Source: a virus
Virus record (IMG/VR): IMGVR_UViG_3300042879_003295
Location: 1-57,950 of that record
Length of the DNA stretch: 57,950 bases
Strand: one strand, 5' to 3'
Part shown: positions 30,326-39,997 of the stretch, in pieces
Layout of the letters: the number at the start of each line of letters is the position of its first letter
Numbering within the stretch: position 1 is the stretch's first letter
The notes under the pieces: generated by a model
What the model was told of the DNA's origin: nothing
Database searches by the model: none
The model's input: only the letters and a program-made list of their open reading frames with translations
Made by a program: the position numbers and the translations under genes

Positions 30326-31489
30326 TTACTTAGTTTTTTCTAAAAGATTTTTAATTTCTTGATCCAAATTTAAACCAGATCCAAATCCTTTACTGTTACT
30401 TGATTTTTTAGTCGATGTTGCACTCTTTGGCAACATAATTGGAGATGTGGTTTGTTCACTTTGCTTTAATACTGATTGATTACTTGATGTTCCACAAGGA
30501 GCACAATTTGATTTCTGTTCTTGTGGTACAAAATTTCCAGTATAGGCAACAGATTTGCCCATTCTCTTACGGACGGAAGAAATTACTTGAGCGATTTGTT
30601 CTTTATTCATCTCCATTGCTTCATCATTATATCTGTCGATTTCATCATCTATTGAGATGCGAATAGGACTGTATCTCCTCTTATCTTTAGCTACATCAAT
30701 AATATCAAAGTCTTTACATTCAGGATATGAAATATTTTCTGGATATGTAGAGCCCAAAACAACTGTTGCAGTCTTATCAAATGCACGAGCAATATGCTGC
30801 CCCATACTATCACATCCTAAGAAATGATCTGAAGCGTTGATGATAGAAGTCCAAAGACGCATATCAGCAATCTGAGGACGGGCAACTTTATATTTTCCTT
30901 TATCTTCATCCTTTTCCAAAGGAAAATGGATTTCACTCATAATAATAACACCATAGTCACGCTTTAATTCATTAATAATATCAACAATACTTGATAATGA
31001 AAAACTACGAGAAGATGGATCTGCAATAAAATCATTTCCAATTTGCTCAACACTTCTTCCAAAAGGTTGAACAACTAAGATTTTATCCTTTCCAGTTACT
31101 GCTTTTACCTCTTCTACAGCATTAAAACCAGAAAGAAGTTCAGTTTTATTCAGAACAATAGTTGGTTTAGGAAGGTTTCTTGGATTTTCTACACCATTAA
31201 TCAGAATATCAAATGCTTGAGAAAGACTACATTTTTGATTGTAATATTCCCACAAACGATATGGTTCTAGCGAAACACAATCTCTGTGCTTAATTTCTGT
31301 TTCAAATAATCCTTTATGCCAAGTATCAAAAACTTTATTGTGAAGAACAGGATGTCCCTTGTAAAAATCTGTTCCTCCTTCACAAACAATAATAAAGTCG
31401 TCGTGTGTTTCTGCGTATTTTTCGAATGCTGGAATGGAACAAATAACACGCCCAGCTCCACCATTCATAAAGAATGCTTTTGATCTCAT
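30326..31489 (-). CDS. GT9/heptosyltransferase-like glycosyltransferase (387 aa)
   Basis: N-terminus AFFMNGGAGRVICSIPAFEK resembles the GT9 opening (GD/GGAG...P...). The donor half has KILVVQPFGRSVEQ, then HFLGCDSMGQHIARAFDKTA followed by VVLGST, matching the GT9 D-S-x-x-x-H-x-A...P/V.LFG.T motif. GT9 includes ADP-heptose:LPS heptosyltransferases, and ADP-heptose enzymes lie just downstream. The last 80 residues are Ser/Lys-rich and unstructured, unusual for GT9. Promoters at 31512-31538 precede it, making it the first gene of the operon. Confidence 0.65.
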   Translation of the reverse strand: MRSKAFFMNGGAGRVICSIPAFEKYAETHDDFIIVCEGGTDFYKGHPVLHNKVFDTWHKGLFETEIKHRDCVSLEPYRLWEYYNQKCSLSQAFDILINGVENPRNLPKPTIVLNKTELLSGFNAVEEVKAVTGKDKILVVQPFGRSVEQIGNDFIADPSSRSFSLSSIVDIINELKRDYGVIIMSEIHFPLEKDEDKGKYKVARPQIADMRLWTSIINASDHFLGCDSMGQHIARAFDKTATVVLGSTYPENISYPECKDFDIIDVAKDKRRYSPIRISIDDEIDRYNDEAMEMNKEQIAQVISSVRKRMGKSVAYTGNFVPQEQKSNCAPCGTSSNQSVLKQSEQTTSPIMLPKSATSTKKSSNSKGFGSGLNLDQEIKNLLEKTK

Positions 31490-31511
31490 TGAATCAACCT
31501 CAGATATTTAA

Positions 31512-31538
31512 ATTATAGCATAATCTATCAATATTTAG
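31512..31538 (-). promoter_or_regulatory. late box plus extended -10 before the glycan operon
   Basis: Minus-strand CTAAATA (31538-31532) and, 14 bp on, TGCTATAAT with -10 at 31517-31512 and no clear -35. They lie in the 54-bp gap upstream of ATG 31489. Confidence 0.5.
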
Positions 31539-31543
31539 ACCTA

Positions 31544-32194
31544 TTACATAAACATAACCTGGACTAGTCTATCGCAATTTTGAAACATTCCTGGTTCTAA
31601 AACTGCCCCGTGAACTTGATTTGCATCATATAATAAACAACGATTATAAACCATTTCACAACGATGTTCTTTTTTAGGTCTATTCTCTGTGCCATCATCG
31701 TTTGGTGAAACAACAGAATAAAAATCTGTTCCACCCTCACATTCTTCAGGAGTATTCAGATACACAAGAGCGCCCCATTTGTTATAAGGACCGTCCACGT
31801 GACAAGCAGTGTCTGTAGTTCTTCCCGATTTAATAATCTCATCATTGTTAGTTACATTAACAACGAATCTCATGTAACTCCATTTATTATAATGATGTTG
31901 CTTATCAAACTTAATATGCCAATCGGGATGAGTGCATAATTGCTCAAACACATATGCCATTTTATTTCCCATTTCTTCGATTATTTCTTGCTCTTCTTCC
32001 CAAACTCTTCTACCAATTGCTCCAGCGAGTCTCTCTTTATCTGTATATAATTGAGATTTTTTAGCAAATTCTCTTACTTCATCTGGATTTTGATAAAAAT
32101 TATCAATTACAAAAACCATTTTATCAATTCCAGACCAGGCACGATCGGGAACTTTTTCTATTTTAACTTTTAGATCAGGATTAATTTCAAACAT
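31544..32194 (-). CDS. DUF6445-like oxygenase-fold protein (216 aa)
   Basis: MVFVIDNFYQNPDEVREFAK is the opening of the DUF6445 group; TACHVDGPYNKWGALVYLNT contributes H-x-D (about 130-132), EECEGGTDFY follows, and DANQVHGAVLEPGMF supplies the distal His. The core pattern is that of 2OG/Fe(II) dioxygenases such as prolyl hydroxylases. A second member is at 48792. It is tightly linked with another oxygenase-like gene (32194). Confidence 0.65.
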   Translation of the reverse strand: MFEINPDLKVKIEKVPDRAWSGIDKMVFVIDNFYQNPDEVREFAKKSQLYTDKERLAGAIGRRVWEEEQEIIEEMGNKMAYVFEQLCTHPDWHIKFDKQHHYNKWSYMRFVVNVTNNDEIIKSGRTTDTACHVDGPYNKWGALVYLNTPEECEGGTDFYSVVSPNDDGTENRPKKEHRCEMVYNRCLLYDANQVHGAVLEPGMFQNCDRLVQVMFM

Positions 32195-32727
32195 TACAAT
32201 AAAGGAATTGCACCAAAATTTTCAGTAGGTAAGACCATACCAGTATAATCACTATCCAAAATTATATCATATCCTATGGTAATTCGTTTACCAGTATAAT
32301 TGGATTTATTAACTACCCTATGTAAATGTTTTCCTGGACCAAAATAGATATTGCCACATTCATTCTCAATTTCCCAATCCTCAAATTCAGTTACAGTATC
32401 TTGTGGTTCGATACAAATATAACCGTGCCAACTAGAACTATGATTATGCCAATCTAAAACCTCATCATAGTCTTGATAATTTAACCAAGACTGAATCCAA
32501 ATCATTTCATTTGGAATTTTTTCTCTAACAATATCTCTGATTTTTTTAAAGATCACATACATATGCTTCGAAGGAGAAGATACTCCAAAAATATTATAAT
32601 AAATGTATGCTTTTGTTGGATCAAAAACTCCAAATGATTTTAAATTATTTTGAGATATTTTTAACTCTTGTATAATCTCTTTTTGATTTTCTTTTATATA
32701 ATCAAAATTTAATAATGTATAATTCAT
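32194..32727 (-). CDS. 2OG oxygenase-like protein (177 aa)
   Basis: Metal motif VLDWHNHSSSWHGYICIEPQ (about 92-111) with H-x-H, then ECGNIYFGPGKHLHRVVNKS with a distal His and TGKRITIGYDI holding the Arg expected to bind 2-oxoglutarate. Shares one base with the following gene. The residues fit the double-stranded beta-helix oxygenase fold; substrate not evident. Possible tail-fibre or glycan modification given its place between fibres and the sugar cassette. Confidence 0.6.
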   Translation of the reverse strand: MNYTLLNFDYIKENQKEIIQELKISQNNLKSFGVFDPTKAYIYYNIFGVSSPSKHMYVIFKKIRDIVREKIPNEMIWIQSWLNYQDYDEVLDWHNHSSSWHGYICIEPQDTVTEFEDWEIENECGNIYFGPGKHLHRVVNKSNYTGKRITIGYDIILDSDYTGMVLPTENFGAIPLL

Positions 32728-32737
32728 TTACTAAAGT

Positions 32738-33433
32738 TTAGTCAGGATCTTTGTAATCGGGAACGTTAGGAAACATAAAATAAGCAATAGTAGGTGGAAC
32801 TCCAGCAGCTTCCAAAGTACTTGGGAGATCTCTTAAGATTTGTCTATATGCCATCCACTTTTGTTTTAGTTCTTCTGGCATATCTTCAGCAATTTCAGTA
32901 TCACTTGTTTTTAGAATTCTATCTCTATGCTTTCTAACATCATTCCAAGTAAGTGGTTCTTCCCTATCAAGAAGTTTTTTATATACACTGTATGCTGGAA
33001 CAGTAGGAACACCATCAACTACTGTTAGATCCCACTTATCAAAAACGTCCGCTGGCATCAAAGGAGTTGAATAACTATATCTATCATATCCCTCTATTTC
33101 TGGTGAATCTGGATGATACTGAGATCCAGTAGGATCTTCCTGTAACTCGTTGATTATACCAGCTCTTAACTGACAAATTAATGGATATTCATTACAATCA
33201 ACCTCAAACCATTCTACCACATCAGCAGGCATTGGTCTACCATCAGCAATATCAGATGCCTCTAATGGACCATATTTTTCTCTACCATTCTCATCAATTT
33301 GGAGCCAAATTTTATCTGGTCCGTGATATGTGTACTTTCTACTTTTTCCTTCAGAAAAAGAATGATCCACCAAAAATTCATTTGGTAATGGCAGATCAAA
33401 TTCTACAGAGATAATATTTCTATCGATAGTCAT
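32738..33433 (-). CDS. tail assembly chaperone-like protein (231 aa)
   Basis: C-terminal motif KQKWMAYRQILRDLPSTLEA (about 189-208) is typical of the phage tail assembly chaperone family at the end of fibre operons (W..YR..LRDLP). The N-terminal half has KIWLQIDENGREKYGPLEAS. It follows three Cys-rich fibre-like genes and carries a late box of its own (33478-33471), overlapping the stop of the third paralogue. Probably helps mount or fold these fibres. Confidence 0.65.
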   Translation of the reverse strand: MTIDRNIISVEFDLPLPNEFLVDHSFSEGKSRKYTYHGPDKIWLQIDENGREKYGPLEASDIADGRPMPADVVEWFEVDCNEYPLICQLRAGIINELQEDPTGSQYHPDSPEIEGYDRYSYSTPLMPADVFDKWDLTVVDGVPTVPAYSVYKKLLDREEPLTWNDVRKHRDRILKTSDTEIAEDMPEELKQKWMAYRQILRDLPSTLEAAGVPPTIAYFMFPNVPDYKDPD

Positions 33434-33470
33434 AATTCTCAGAAATAACTGAACTTAATGTTTCTATGTA

Positions 33471-33478
33471 TATTTATA
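33471..33478 (-). promoter_or_regulatory. late promoter TATAAATA overlapping a stop codon
   Basis: Minus-strand exact TATAAATA; its TAAA contains the stop (33476-33474) of the Cys-rich gene. 37 bp before ATG 33433. Confidence 0.6.
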
Positions 33479-34259
33479 GGAAACTAATCTTAACTAAACC
33501 AGGTCCACCCATACCACCTTGTCCACAACAACCACCACCACCACAGTAAGTAGTCATTGCGTTTTGTCCACCATGTCCATATGGAACTGTCCAGCAACCA
33601 CAGCGCATCCAACATTCATGAATATTTTGATCTACTTGACTTCCTATAAATGGAGCAGGAGTTGGAGATGCGCCAAAACAATGACAATGACATTGAGATC
33701 TATGAATAAAGAATGTTCCTCTATGATTACCCATACCAAAATCACCACCATTAGAATTAGGACCTAAGCAACAAGAAAAGAATGAAGCGCAAGCTTCGTT
33801 CCAGTTAAGATTCGCACAACCACCTTCACCACCAATAGCACAAAAATTACTTAATCCACATCCAGTTACATAAGATGAACATCCATAACAACCCAAACAC
33901 TCGATTCTACAGCAATTACTATTTCCAGCAGCACAAACTGTATAAGTCCAACCAGGACACACTGTTAACATTTTAGAATTATAATATCCACCACCTGCAC
34001 CAGAGTAATGTTGACATCTTCCAACACTGCAAGCTCCAGCACCAGACCCACCTGAACCCCACATCTCAATGAATGCTTTTCTTACTCCAGTTGGAACTGT
34101 CCAAAGGCAGCAACATCCCTGAGAACATGCATTTTGAGATCCATAAAACCATTTAACACACCAAGTAGCAAGAGAATTTTGAGAAACTGAAACCTCAGGA
34201 ATAGTTCCATCTAAAATGGATGCTCCATTTATTTTTTTATAACTTGTATATGATGCCAT
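33474..34259 (-). CDS. Cys/Gly-rich fibre-tip protein, copy 3 (261 aa)
   Basis: Begins MASYTSYKKINGASILDGT, then CSQGCCCLWTVPTGVRKAFI, EMWGSGGSGAGACS, a Cys-studded middle, and CWTVPYGHGGQNAMTTYCGG, ending GGMGGPGLVKISFL. I count about 29 Cys, over 10 percent. The frame WTVPxGV...WGxGGxG...GGPGxVxI is that of phage glycine-rich tail-fibre/adhesin domains, here with Cys inserted in the loops. GGAGAAACTC precedes the ATG as ribosome site. Likely host-contact protein. Disulfides or metal clusters would lock the loops; which is unknown. Confidence 0.65.
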   Translation of the reverse strand: MASYTSYKKINGASILDGTIPEVSVSQNSLATWCVKWFYGSQNACSQGCCCLWTVPTGVRKAFIEMWGSGGSGAGACSVGRCQHYSGAGGGYYNSKMLTVCPGWTYTVCAAGNSNCCRIECLGCYGCSSYVTGCGLSNFCAIGGEGGCANLNWNEACASFFSCCLGPNSNGGDFGMGNHRGTFFIHRSQCHCHCFGASPTPAPFIGSQVDQNIHECWMRCGCWTVPYGHGGQNAMTTYCGGGGCCGQGGMGGPGLVKISFL

Positions 34260-34271
34260 ATGAGTTTCTCC

Positions 34272-35069
34272 TTAGAAAAAAGTAATTCGAACTAAACCAG
34301 GTCCACCCATACCACCTTGTCCACAACAACCAGTCCCACAATAAGATGACATAGCACCCATACCACCGTGTCCATATGGAACTGTCCAGCAACCACAACG
34401 CATCCAACAGAAGTTAATAGATTGTTGAACTGTTGTTCCGATACGAGGTGCTGAAGTTGGTTGAGTCATTTGGTGATGGCAATGACAGAATCCAACCGCG
34501 AACCACCACTCTACAGCACCAAAGGTTCCAGGATGGTTTTGATATCCAAGATCCCCACCATTGTTTGCGCCTTGTAAGCAGCATTCCCAAGCAGAGTTAC
34601 AAGCAGTTGTCCAGTCTGCGTTTGCACATCCAGCGGCACCGCCAGTAGCGCAAAAATTACTTAAATTAAATCCTGTTACATAAGAAGTACATCCCAAGCA
34701 TCCAGTACATTCAAACCTACAACAATTACCATTGCCTGCAGCACAAACTGTATATTGACAACCAGGAGCAGTGGTTATCATTTTAGAGTTATATGATCCC
34801 CCACCAGCACCTCTATAATGTTGACATCTGCCACAAGAACAAGCACCGTGTCCAGATCCACCAGCACCCCACAACTCAAGAAAAAGTTTTGTTACTCCAG
34901 TTGGAACTGTCCAAAGGCAGCAGCATCCCTGAGAACATTGTTCTGGTGGACCATAAAACCATCTGACGCCGAAATTCTTACGAGCATCTATTTCTAACTG
35001 AGTATCAGTTAAAGTTCTATTGATAAATGAAGTTCCATCAACTTTTTTGTAACTTGAGTATGATGCCAT
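34272..35069 (-). CDS. Cys/Gly-rich fibre-tip protein, copy 2 (265 aa)
   Basis: Same plan as its neighbours: MASYSSYKKVDGTSFINRTL, CSQGCCCLWTVPTGVTKLFL, ELWGAGGSGHGACSCGRCQH, CWTVPYGHGGMGAMSSYCGT, GGMGGPGLVRITFF. The ends are nearly identical between copies; the variable part is the centre (about 150-215), with TTACNSAWECCLQGANNGGD here. That is the pattern expected of adhesins whose tips diversify. Ten bases separate it from the first copy. Confidence 0.65.
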   Translation of the reverse strand: MASYSSYKKVDGTSFINRTLTDTQLEIDARKNFGVRWFYGPPEQCSQGCCCLWTVPTGVTKLFLELWGAGGSGHGACSCGRCQHYRGAGGGSYNSKMITTAPGCQYTVCAAGNGNCCRFECTGCLGCTSYVTGFNLSNFCATGGAAGCANADWTTACNSAWECCLQGANNGGDLGYQNHPGTFGAVEWWFAVGFCHCHHQMTQPTSAPRIGTTVQQSINFCWMRCGCWTVPYGHGGMGAMSSYCGTGCCGQGGMGGPGLVRITFF

Positions 35070-35079
35070 TTATTTTTCC

Positions 35080-35868
35080 TCAGAAATACGTGACTCTAAC
35101 GATACCAGGTCCACCTGTTCCACCTTGTCCACAACAACCAGTCCCACAATATGTAGTCATAGCATTTTGTCCCCCTGAAGCATAAGGTACTGTCCAACAA
35201 CCACATCTCATCCAACATTCGGTTAGTTCTTGTACTACACCACCACTACCTAAGAAAGGAGCTCCTGTACTGCAAGAAACGTATCTATAGCAGTGACAAG
35301 CAAAGGAACCAGCATATGCTCCCCTATGGTTGCCCATACCAAAATCACCATCAGCTCCTCCTGGAGAGAAGCAACATTTTCCCCAATCGGAGAAACACAT
35401 TGTATTCCAGGCACCATCAGCACATCCACAAGATCCACCTAAGGCGCAGAATCCACTCAGGTTGCATCCAGTGACGTAAGATGCACATCCATCACAAGCA
35501 TTACATTCAATACTATTGCAAGGATAAACTCCACCAGCACAAATCGTATATTGCCAAGTAGGACAAACACTAATTGTTTTGCTATTATAATATCCACCTT
35601 GAGCCCCCGCATAGTGCTGACACCTGCCACAAGAGCAAGCTCCAGAACCATTACCACCAGCACCCCAGAGCTCAAAGGTTACTCTTCTCACTCCAGTTGG
35701 AACTGTCCAAAGGCAGCAACAACCAGTACTACAATTTGTAATACTACCATACACCCACAAAACACAATAATTTCTTAAAGCACCAGAGTTAAATTTTGCA
35801 TCTGTAACTGTCCCAGATAAAATCTGGGATCCAGCATCAACTTTTTTGTAACTTGTGTAACTTGCCAT
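35080..35868 (-). CDS. Cys/Gly-rich fibre-tip protein, copy 1 (262 aa)
   Basis: First of the tandem triplet after the 1366-residue fibre. MASYTSYKKVDAGSQILSGT, CSTGCCCLWTVPTGVRRVTF, ELWGAGGNGSGACSCGRCQH, CWTVPYASGGQNAMTTYCGT, GGTGGPGIVRVTYF. No signal peptide or membrane segment. Differences to the other copies are concentrated in the middle. Probably a virion protein attached to or alternating with the large fibre upstream. Confidence 0.65.
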   Translation of the reverse strand: MASYTSYKKVDAGSQILSGTVTDAKFNSGALRNYCVLWVYGSITNCSTGCCCLWTVPTGVRRVTFELWGAGGNGSGACSCGRCQHYAGAQGGYYNSKTISVCPTWQYTICAGGVYPCNSIECNACDGCASYVTGCNLSGFCALGGSCGCADGAWNTMCFSDWGKCCFSPGGADGDFGMGNHRGAYAGSFACHCYRYVSCSTGAPFLGSGGVVQELTECWMRCGCWTVPYASGGQNAMTTYCGTGCCGQGGTGGPGIVRVTYF

Positions 35869-35884
35869 AGTGGTATATTACCTA

Positions 35885-38800
35885 TTATACGGTGAAGAGT
35901 CTCCAACCAAAGGTTGTGTTTCCAGAGTAAACCAACTCAAATGCAGCACCCTCAATGTTAACAGTTAGGTTATCGGCATCACCCTGAATTCTTTGTCCAT
36001 TACGAGCAACAGTGAGTGCATTACTATCAAAAGTATTTGCAGCATCAAAGAATCTAACTGTATCTCCTATATTTGGAGAAGCAGGAAGTGTTAGAGTAAC
36101 TGCACCACCAGAAGTATTAACCCACACTTGTTGGAATGCTTCTACGTTGGTATTGCTAGAAACACTAACATTATAAAACTGCCCAACAGGGACCCAAGAA
36201 GTTCCATTATAATTTTCTAGATAAGATCTGGTGGTGTTATATCTTACAGCACCAGTGTTAGGAGTAAGAGGTCTCTGACCATCAGTTCCTAGTGGAGGAA
36301 CCATTGCGTCGTTGCCCATCTTAGCTCTCTTCAGATAACCAACAACTGCAAATTCTGTTGGAACTGCTGAGTTTGAGTTACCACTCATCGTCTCATCAGC
36401 TGAGAATTCGTTAATTGCCTCACCAATTTGACCACCAAGAGAACCAAGTCTCAGTTCTGTCAGACCAGAAAGGTTAAACGCTGAAGCATCAAGAGTTGCA
36501 GAACCAGTTAACTGGTTAACTGCGAATAGGTCTCCAACTCGGAAGTTACCACCTTGGTCAGTGGATACATAGAAAACTTTACCAGGACCAAAGGTATTTG
36601 TTTCATTACCCTGAGCAACGTTTGCTTCGTTAACATTTGGATAATTTGTCTCTACTTTATTCCCAGTACCAATCGATAAGAAGTCGTGACCTGTTAAACG
36701 AGCATTGGAGAAATTTTCTCTGATCTCAATATAAGATCCATAAGTACTTCCAATCGCAGTGTTACCAGTATTTGTTCCCGCAACAAGTCCTCTTGTATCA
36801 ACTGTTGCAATTGCCTTTTCAGGAGCAATACGAATGGTTGCCCTATTACGATAAGTAACAATACCAGCAGAAGTTTTAACTTCGAAAGAAGTAGTGAATC
36901 CACTTATAGAAGTAATAATATAATAATTAGAGTCTGTTCCAATTCCAGCGACTCCTGATCCTGCCAACGTTGTCGTAAATCCAACAGCAGTTCCGACTAA
37001 TGGCTCTTCAGATAAATTATCAACCTCAAGAATAACACCCTTTTGACCACTTATAGATCCAACAGTTGGTGAAATTCTAAATGCACCAGTATATCCAGCT
37101 CCAATTACATCAACCCACTCACCAGTAATAAATGTTGTGGTTCCAATACCAACACCAACATATGGGCTTCCATAACCATCTTCATATAAGAAATAATATC
37201 TATCAGAAGATGATTGGTCATTTAGGATATTACCACGAGCACCAGATGCAGTTCCTCTGATACTATCACCAATTGCAACAGTTCCTTTAATAGATCCAGT
37301 GACAATCTCTAAACGATCTCCAAGAAGTCTTCCAAAAATTGGAGTTTCTGCAGTTGAGAATCCAGAAGAAATAACTCCATAATCACCATAAGAATTATTA
37401 CCACCAACGGAACGAATTCTTGATCCACCACCAGAGTAATAACCCCATTTTGCATAATAAGTGAAGCAAGAAACAATCTCAGCTCTTGCATCTCGATCAA
37501 GAACAAATCCAGCACCATCACTTAGAACATTAGTGTAAGCATCAAACACCATCGATTTAGCACCATATGGGTGTACACCACCATCGATGAATACACCAAC
37601 ACCAGCGCCACCACCATAACCATCTGTAGCTGGATCACCGAATGAAGTACAATCCTTAACATAAGGTGATTTATTTGAGATTGGAGAATCTGGATTAAAT
37701 GCAAAGTATATACCACAAGCAGTATTTCCAGATCCCGTTCTAACAGTTGTTGCTGACAATTCATATGGGCGAGTTGGTTCATAATTAAATCCAACAAGAC
37801 CAGATACGTTCAGACCCTGAATCGTAGTTGCATCAGACAACTTAAACATTGTCTGTCTATTATTTGGTGTTATATTATCAGAAGATAATCCATCAGCAGG
37901 ACGGATCTTAGAAGCCCTAAGTGTATTACCAACAATACTTGTGAATGGAGGTACTGTAATTGGAAGTTGTTCAGCAAACTCCGAAGCAGACAAACGAATA
38001 ACCGCAGGAGAAAGGTTTGTAACAGTACCACCTGCAACATAAGTATGAGTAATTGTTGAAGTTCCCACATTAACTGTAAATGTATTATTATCAATAACAT
38101 CAACAACATTAAAGTAAGATCCAACTTCAGTATCTGGGAAAACAGTAGTTGTAACACCAACAAATACTAGACCACCACTAACATAAATGTGTGGAATTGT
38201 GGAAACTCCAACGTTAACCTCAAATTGAGTTGGAGAATTAACTTGAGTTACAGTGAAATTATAACCTTGAGTTCCATCTGGGAATATTGTTGTGGTGATT
38301 CCAGATCCACCAGGACAAGTAAACTCAATATTTCTTAAACGAACAATATCACCATTCTGAACAAAGTTTGTTGCAGTAGTTGTAACAGTAGTGATACCTG
38401 TAGAATTAGCGTATATTACATTCTGAATATTATAACTATTACCTCCACTCAAGCACTCAAATTCGATATCATCCAATTTAATAGTAATATTTGGATAAAG
38501 AATGCCATGAGCAGGAGCTGTAATAGTTGATATACCAGATTCTTTGGAATATACAAAGTTTGTAATATTTGTTACAGCACTTGCAGTTTCGCAAGCATAC
38601 TTTAAAGTTCTAAATGCTAAATCTGGGGTGCTTCCATTAAATGTATCGTGCCCTTGCTCTGGGTCTGCATAATAAACTCTAGTTGCATTACCAATCGTTG
38701 TCCAAATTGGAACACCAGTTGTAGAAACACCCAATGCCTGATAAGTTGATCCAATTGCCAAACGAGTAGGTGCTGATGCATCTCTAATCAGAACATCACC

Positions 38801-39985
38801 TTTCGTTGTAAGAACAGCGTTAGAATCTCCAATTGCAAGAGCACCCCACTTAGTTGGGTCTGTTCCTGGGATAACACCGTTAATCGCAGAGTTTCCAATA
38901 GCAACGTATGCAGAAGAAGAATACTCAACTACGCTATTCTTATAGTAGGTTGTAGTAGTGCTCCAAGTTCCTACAAAATTAAGTCCAGTATTAAACAGTT
39001 CCCAAGTATCACTTGCAGAAGCAGCACCACCACCAGCGATAAATGAAGTTGTTGTACCAACCGTAACTGTTAGATTATTAGAAGGAGTTGTTCCTCCAAT
39101 CGATGATCCAAAAACAGTTAATTGCTCAGTTGCAGAATATCCAACACCAGGTTGATTAACACCTACAGTATTTACATTTCCAGAACCATCTCTAGAAATT
39201 GTAAATGATGCACCACTACCAGAACCACCAAAACCAGGAACTGAGAAATATTGACTGTTTGCGGCACCAACAATCGTTCCACCACCAGTATATGTAATGG
39301 TCTGAATAACACCACTAATTAATGAAGTTTGACCAATTCCAAGTTGATTGAGAACTGGGTTAATTCCAGTAGAAACACCAACTTTTAATCGATAAGTATC
39401 TCCACCAATCTGAACAAGATCACCTTGATTATAGGTTTCCGTATTATTATATGTACCGATACCTAGTGGGTTTGTTCCTGGAGTTAAAACCTGCCACTTA
39501 GTTCCAATATTTAAATTGGGAAAATCATCAATACCAGTAGTTGTAATGGCAACATAAGAGTTACCATTATAAAGTACAACGTCACCAGCTTGATATTCAG
39601 TGAAAGAATTATAATTACCCTCCCCATTAAACCCAGAGATATACTCTACAAAATTTGTTGATGCTGCACCAACTGTTGTAAAGAAATTTGTAGAAAACCC
39701 TGTGGTTACTCTATATTGCCTATTACCATACTTAAAGATGTCATTGACAGCATAATAAGTATTCGTTACAAAATCTCCTCTATTTCTTATACCATCAGTA
39801 TTAAGAGACCATTTTGAGATATCAGTGGCATACCAACCTGATGTAGAACCAACCGAAGTATGATTGGTGGTACAAACATAGGTATTCGCACCAAATTTTA
39901 CAATGTCGTCAATAACGTATGCAGTACTGGGAACCCAATCGCCCTTCCAGTTAAATTTCAGTCTACCAAGTCTAAATTCTGCCAT
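35885..39985 (-). CDS. large tail fibre/spike protein with CBM-like repeats and beta-helix (1366 aa)
   Basis: Residues 1-200 contain four repeats of the form W..(S/T).Y...D.V.Y.G..Y (GDWVPSTAYVIDDIVKFGAN first), like CBM5/12 carbohydrate-binding modules. Around residue 450, YYADPEQGHDTFNGSTPDLA followed by FRTLKYA is the usual opening of a right-handed beta-helix. The C-terminal 200 residues (GAVRYNTTRSYLENYNGTSW, VSVSSNTNVEAFQQVWV) form a fibre end seen in cyanophage structural proteins. A long adhesive fibre that binds surface sugars is the natural reading. Confidence 0.75.
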   Translation of the reverse strand: MAEFRLGRLKFNWKGDWVPSTAYVIDDIVKFGANTYVCTTNHTSVGSTSGWYATDISKWSLNTDGIRNRGDFVTNTYYAVNDIFKYGNRQYRVTTGFSTNFFTTVGAASTNFVEYISGFNGEGNYNSFTEYQAGDVVLYNGNSYVAITTTGIDDFPNLNIGTKWQVLTPGTNPLGIGTYNNTETYNQGDLVQIGGDTYRLKVGVSTGINPVLNQLGIGQTSLISGVIQTITYTGGGTIVGAANSQYFSVPGFGGSGSGASFTISRDGSGNVNTVGVNQPGVGYSATEQLTVFGSSIGGTTPSNNLTVTVGTTTSFIAGGGAASASDTWELFNTGLNFVGTWSTTTTYYKNSVVEYSSSAYVAIGNSAINGVIPGTDPTKWGALAIGDSNAVLTTKGDVLIRDASAPTRLAIGSTYQALGVSTTGVPIWTTIGNATRVYYADPEQGHDTFNGSTPDLAFRTLKYACETASAVTNITNFVYSKESGISTITAPAHGILYPNITIKLDDIEFECLSGGNSYNIQNVIYANSTGITTVTTTATNFVQNGDIVRLRNIEFTCPGGSGITTTIFPDGTQGYNFTVTQVNSPTQFEVNVGVSTIPHIYVSGGLVFVGVTTTVFPDTEVGSYFNVVDVIDNNTFTVNVGTSTITHTYVAGGTVTNLSPAVIRLSASEFAEQLPITVPPFTSIVGNTLRASKIRPADGLSSDNITPNNRQTMFKLSDATTIQGLNVSGLVGFNYEPTRPYELSATTVRTGSGNTACGIYFAFNPDSPISNKSPYVKDCTSFGDPATDGYGGGAGVGVFIDGGVHPYGAKSMVFDAYTNVLSDGAGFVLDRDARAEIVSCFTYYAKWGYYSGGGSRIRSVGGNNSYGDYGVISSGFSTAETPIFGRLLGDRLEIVTGSIKGTVAIGDSIRGTASGARGNILNDQSSSDRYYFLYEDGYGSPYVGVGIGTTTFITGEWVDVIGAGYTGAFRISPTVGSISGQKGVILEVDNLSEEPLVGTAVGFTTTLAGSGVAGIGTDSNYYIITSISGFTTSFEVKTSAGIVTYRNRATIRIAPEKAIATVDTRGLVAGTNTGNTAIGSTYGSYIEIRENFSNARLTGHDFLSIGTGNKVETNYPNVNEANVAQGNETNTFGPGKVFYVSTDQGGNFRVGDLFAVNQLTGSATLDASAFNLSGLTELRLGSLGGQIGEAINEFSADETMSGNSNSAVPTEFAVVGYLKRAKMGNDAMVPPLGTDGQRPLTPNTGAVRYNTTRSYLENYNGTSWVPVGQFYNVSVSSNTNVEAFQQVWVNTSGGAVTLTLPASPNIGDTVRFFDAANTFDSNALTVARNGQRIQGDADNLTVNIEGAAFELVYSGNTTFGWRLFTV

Positions 39986-39997
39986 TTTTTGTTTCCT

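Noticed and set aside
33474-35868. Possible CRISPR-like or satellite repeat because of three similar blocks
   Set aside because: The repeats are whole protein-coding paralogues with intact frames and ribosome sites, not short spaced repeats.
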